Assembly (NCBI GenBank): GCA_030622515.1
Contig: JAUXGB010000002.1
Coordinates: 1 to 40,710 of the forward strand
Source of the DNA: Candidatus Altarchaeota archaeon
Lineage (GTDB): Archaea; SpSt-1190; DYHY01
Length of the DNA: 40,710 nucleotides
Reading direction: 5' to 3'
Every line of letters begins with the position of its first letter. Position 1 is the stretch's first letter. The position numbers were made by a program, and so were the translations under genes. The notes under the pieces are model-generated. The model did no database searches and was not told the DNA's origin. It saw only the letters and a program-made list of their open reading frames with translations. Below, piece after piece: positions 39,296-40,710 of the stretch.

Positions 39296-40211
39296 CCAGC
39301 GCTTCAACGTCCTCAACCGAGCGAAGCGGGGAAACGCGCCTTCTGAACTCTGCCCCGCCAACAAGCCCTTTGGAAAACCAGATTGCCTGCTTCTTAACTT
39401 CCCCAAGCCTCTCTTTCAAACTATGCTTCCTGTACAAACCAAGAAGCTTAAGAAACATCTCCAGCTTCTCCTTTCCTGACGGCAAAGCCAATTCCTCCCC
39501 CGTCCTGAAGTAGTGAAGAATCCTGTGAAAAATATCAGGGTCGCCAACAGCAGCCCTTCCAACCATAACCCCGTCACAGCCGGTTGCTTCGAGAAGCCTC
39601 TTGGCGTCAGCCCCCGTCCAGACATCACCATTCCCAATGACCGGCACCGACAAGGCATCCTTCACTTTCTTGATTTCCCCCCAGCGGGACTTAATCCCGT
39701 AACCTTCCCCAAAGAGCCGGGCGTGAACAGCAACAGCAGCTGCGCCATTCTTTTCGCAAGCCTTCCCAATCTCCACAGCATCAATCTTCTTCCAGCCCAG
39801 CCTAATCTTGGCTGTGACAGGCACCTTAACAGCTTCTGAAACGCTTTTTACAATCTCCCCAACCTTTCCAACATCCTTAAGCAGGGCAGCACCACGGCCT
39901 GTGTTGGTCGCGCTTCCGGCAGGGCACCCGAAGTTCAAATCAATGAGCTGGCAGCTTCGCTCCAGCTTCTTGGCAACAGCGCCAGCAAGCTTCGCATCAG
40001 GCGTCACCAGCTGGATAGACAGTGGAGCTTCCTCTTTCAAGAATTGGCCAAAAACTTCCGGCTTAGCAAGGAAGCCCTGCACATCAACCATTGCTGTCGA
40101 AACCAAACCAGCCCCGGCCTCGCGGCAAAGCAGCCGAAAAGGCAAACTATTCACGCCAGCCATCGGCGCAAGAACCAGCTCGTTTTTCAGCTTGACCTTG
40201 CCAATCTCCAT
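39264..40211 (-). CDS. tRNA-dihydrouridine synthase (Dus family)
   Basis: A 315-residue FMN-dependent TIM-barrel enzyme reducing uridines in tRNA. ELVLAPMAGVNSLPFRLLCR is the flavin-binding start; IDLNFGCPAG carries the catalytic Cys; VTAKIRLGW, VAVHAR and VIGNGDV, then GVMVGRAAVGDP, follow in order. The start overlaps the stop of the upstream methyltransferase (TGATG), so they are co-transcribed. Confidence 0.92.
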   Translation of the reverse strand: MEIGKVKLKNELVLAPMAGVNSLPFRLLCREAGAGLVSTAMVDVQGFLAKPEVFGQFLKEEAPLSIQLVTPDAKLAGAVAKKLERSCQLIDLNFGCPAGSATNTGRGAALLKDVGKVGEIVKSVSEAVKVPVTAKIRLGWKKIDAVEIGKACEKNGAAAVAVHARLFGEGYGIKSRWGEIKKVKDALSVPVIGNGDVWTGADAKRLLEATGCDGVMVGRAAVGDPDIFHRILHYFRTGEELALPSGKEKLEMFLKLLGLYRKHSLKERLGEVKKQAIWFSKGLVGGAEFRRRVSPLRSVEDVEALVNRTAQGAMN

Positions 40212-40710
40212 CAGGATTTCACTTCTAGAAAGTACATTGGGGTACTTTTCCCGTAAGGCTGGTCTTTTGCTTCGAAGGTTTTCTGGATTTTGAAGAAATG
40301 TCTATACTCTGCCTCTTCTTCGTCCCTATACGCGTAGAAATAGACCTTTTTGACAAACCTTTTGCACCAAAAGTTCCAGACCTTGTCAAGCAGCTTGTTA
40401 AGTTTTTCACTTTCGAGGTTGAATCCTTTGTCGCCCCCAAGTTTTTCTAACATCTCCTTTGGTTTTGAAAAGGTTCCTTGGTGGTCTTTTGGGTCATAAG
40501 CAAGGATTTGCAGTTCAAGAACAAATTCAAGCGAAGCTCTGTTTGTCGGTTCTTTGTCAGAGAAGCCCTTTAGGAGCTCGTCAATGTTTGCGAAAGGTTT
40601 TTTTCTTGGAACGCAGAAAGCACGCGTGAGAAAGACACCGTTAGGCTTTAGAAACCTCTTGACTTCTGAGAGCAGACGCTCCCTTTCCCCCCACTTGACG
40701 TTTGGCAGCA
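40211..40710 (-). CDS. Methyltransferase-like protein, truncated by the window edge
   Basis: The frame is open from the right edge of the window to a TGA at 40211 and gives about 165 C-terminal residues. Near the edge, NVKWGERERLLSEVKRFLKP then NGVFLTRAF matches the late strand-helix part of class I SAM-dependent methyltransferases. The rest is charged and helical (FWCKRFVKKVYFYAYRDEE). The N-terminal SAM-binding motif lies outside. Substrate unknown; coupling to the dihydrouridine synthase gene may hint at RNA modification. Confidence 0.6.
   Translation of the reverse strand, partial: LPNVKWGERERLLSEVKRFLKPNGVFLTRAFCVPRKKPFANIDELLKGFSDKEPTNRASLEFVLELQILAYDPKDHQGTFSKPKEMLEKLGGDKGFNLESEKLNKLLDKVWNFWCKRFVKKVYFYAYRDEEEAEYRHFFKIQKTFEAKDQPYGKSTPMYFLEVKS

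Overview
The window is a gene-dense stretch of an archaeal chromosome. The evidence is a group II chaperonin, GatD and GatE for tRNA-dependent Gln-tRNA synthesis, Kae1, RpoK, RpoP, eS17, eS31, eL43, prefoldin beta, an archaeal SepF beside FtsZ-type division, an ADP-dependent sugar kinase, and AT-rich TATA boxes about 25 bases before most first-gene start codons, which implies leaderless mRNAs. Intergenic gaps are very short, convergent genes overlap, and there are many small lineage-specific proteins. This suits a reduced-genome euryarchaeal or DPANN-type lineage (Diapherotrites or Micrarchaeota-like), but the lineage is an inference. I found no tRNA, rRNA, CRISPR array, insertion sequence or integrase.

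Layout. 1-6815: glycogen/alpha-glucan locus (GH57, glycogen-synthase-like glycosyltransferase, GH15, second GH57), interrupted by a three-gene operon of unknown proteins that includes a 51-residue ORF. 6806-10549: eS31 and Kae1, a methylenetetrahydrofolate reductase homologue, a DUF116 protein and a SpoIIM-like membrane protein. 10649-15992: thermosome, GatD, an orphan 338-residue protein and a HEPN/nucleotidyltransferase pair whose promoter sits between two palindromes. 16000-19953: ftsZ, flanked by two candidate structured RNAs, then five small unknown genes, four of them with near-identical promoters. 19992-23140: GatE, small coiled-coil and membrane proteins, and a 470-base gene-free stretch with many stem-loops. 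23141-26192: a minimal type IV pilus-like operon with a secretion ATPase, a platform protein split into two genes and a 53-residue pilin-like protein. 26239-30160: CTP synthase, HisRS and small unknowns. 33497 down to 30157 (minus strand): an information-processing cluster (eL43, RpoP, prefoldin beta, DHH phosphoesterase, UPF0147, SepF, ZPR1, RpoK, eS17). 33606-40710: three Pro/Gly/Tyr-rich small proteins with a duplicated promoter, an NDP-sugar pyrophosphorylase, an ADP-dependent sugar kinase with a small winged-helix-like partner, CorA, two coiled-coil proteins, a tRNA-dihydrouridine synthase and a truncated methyltransferase.

The genes suggest an organism that stores and breaks down an alpha-glucan (GH57, GH15, GT and nucleotidyltransferase feeding an ADP-dependent kinase), divides with FtsZ and SepF, and makes a very small type IV pilus. 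The most interesting unexplained items are the twin-operator HEPN/MNT operon, the four structured non-coding stretches, the minimal pilus operon, and the promoter-sharing families of small orphan proteins.
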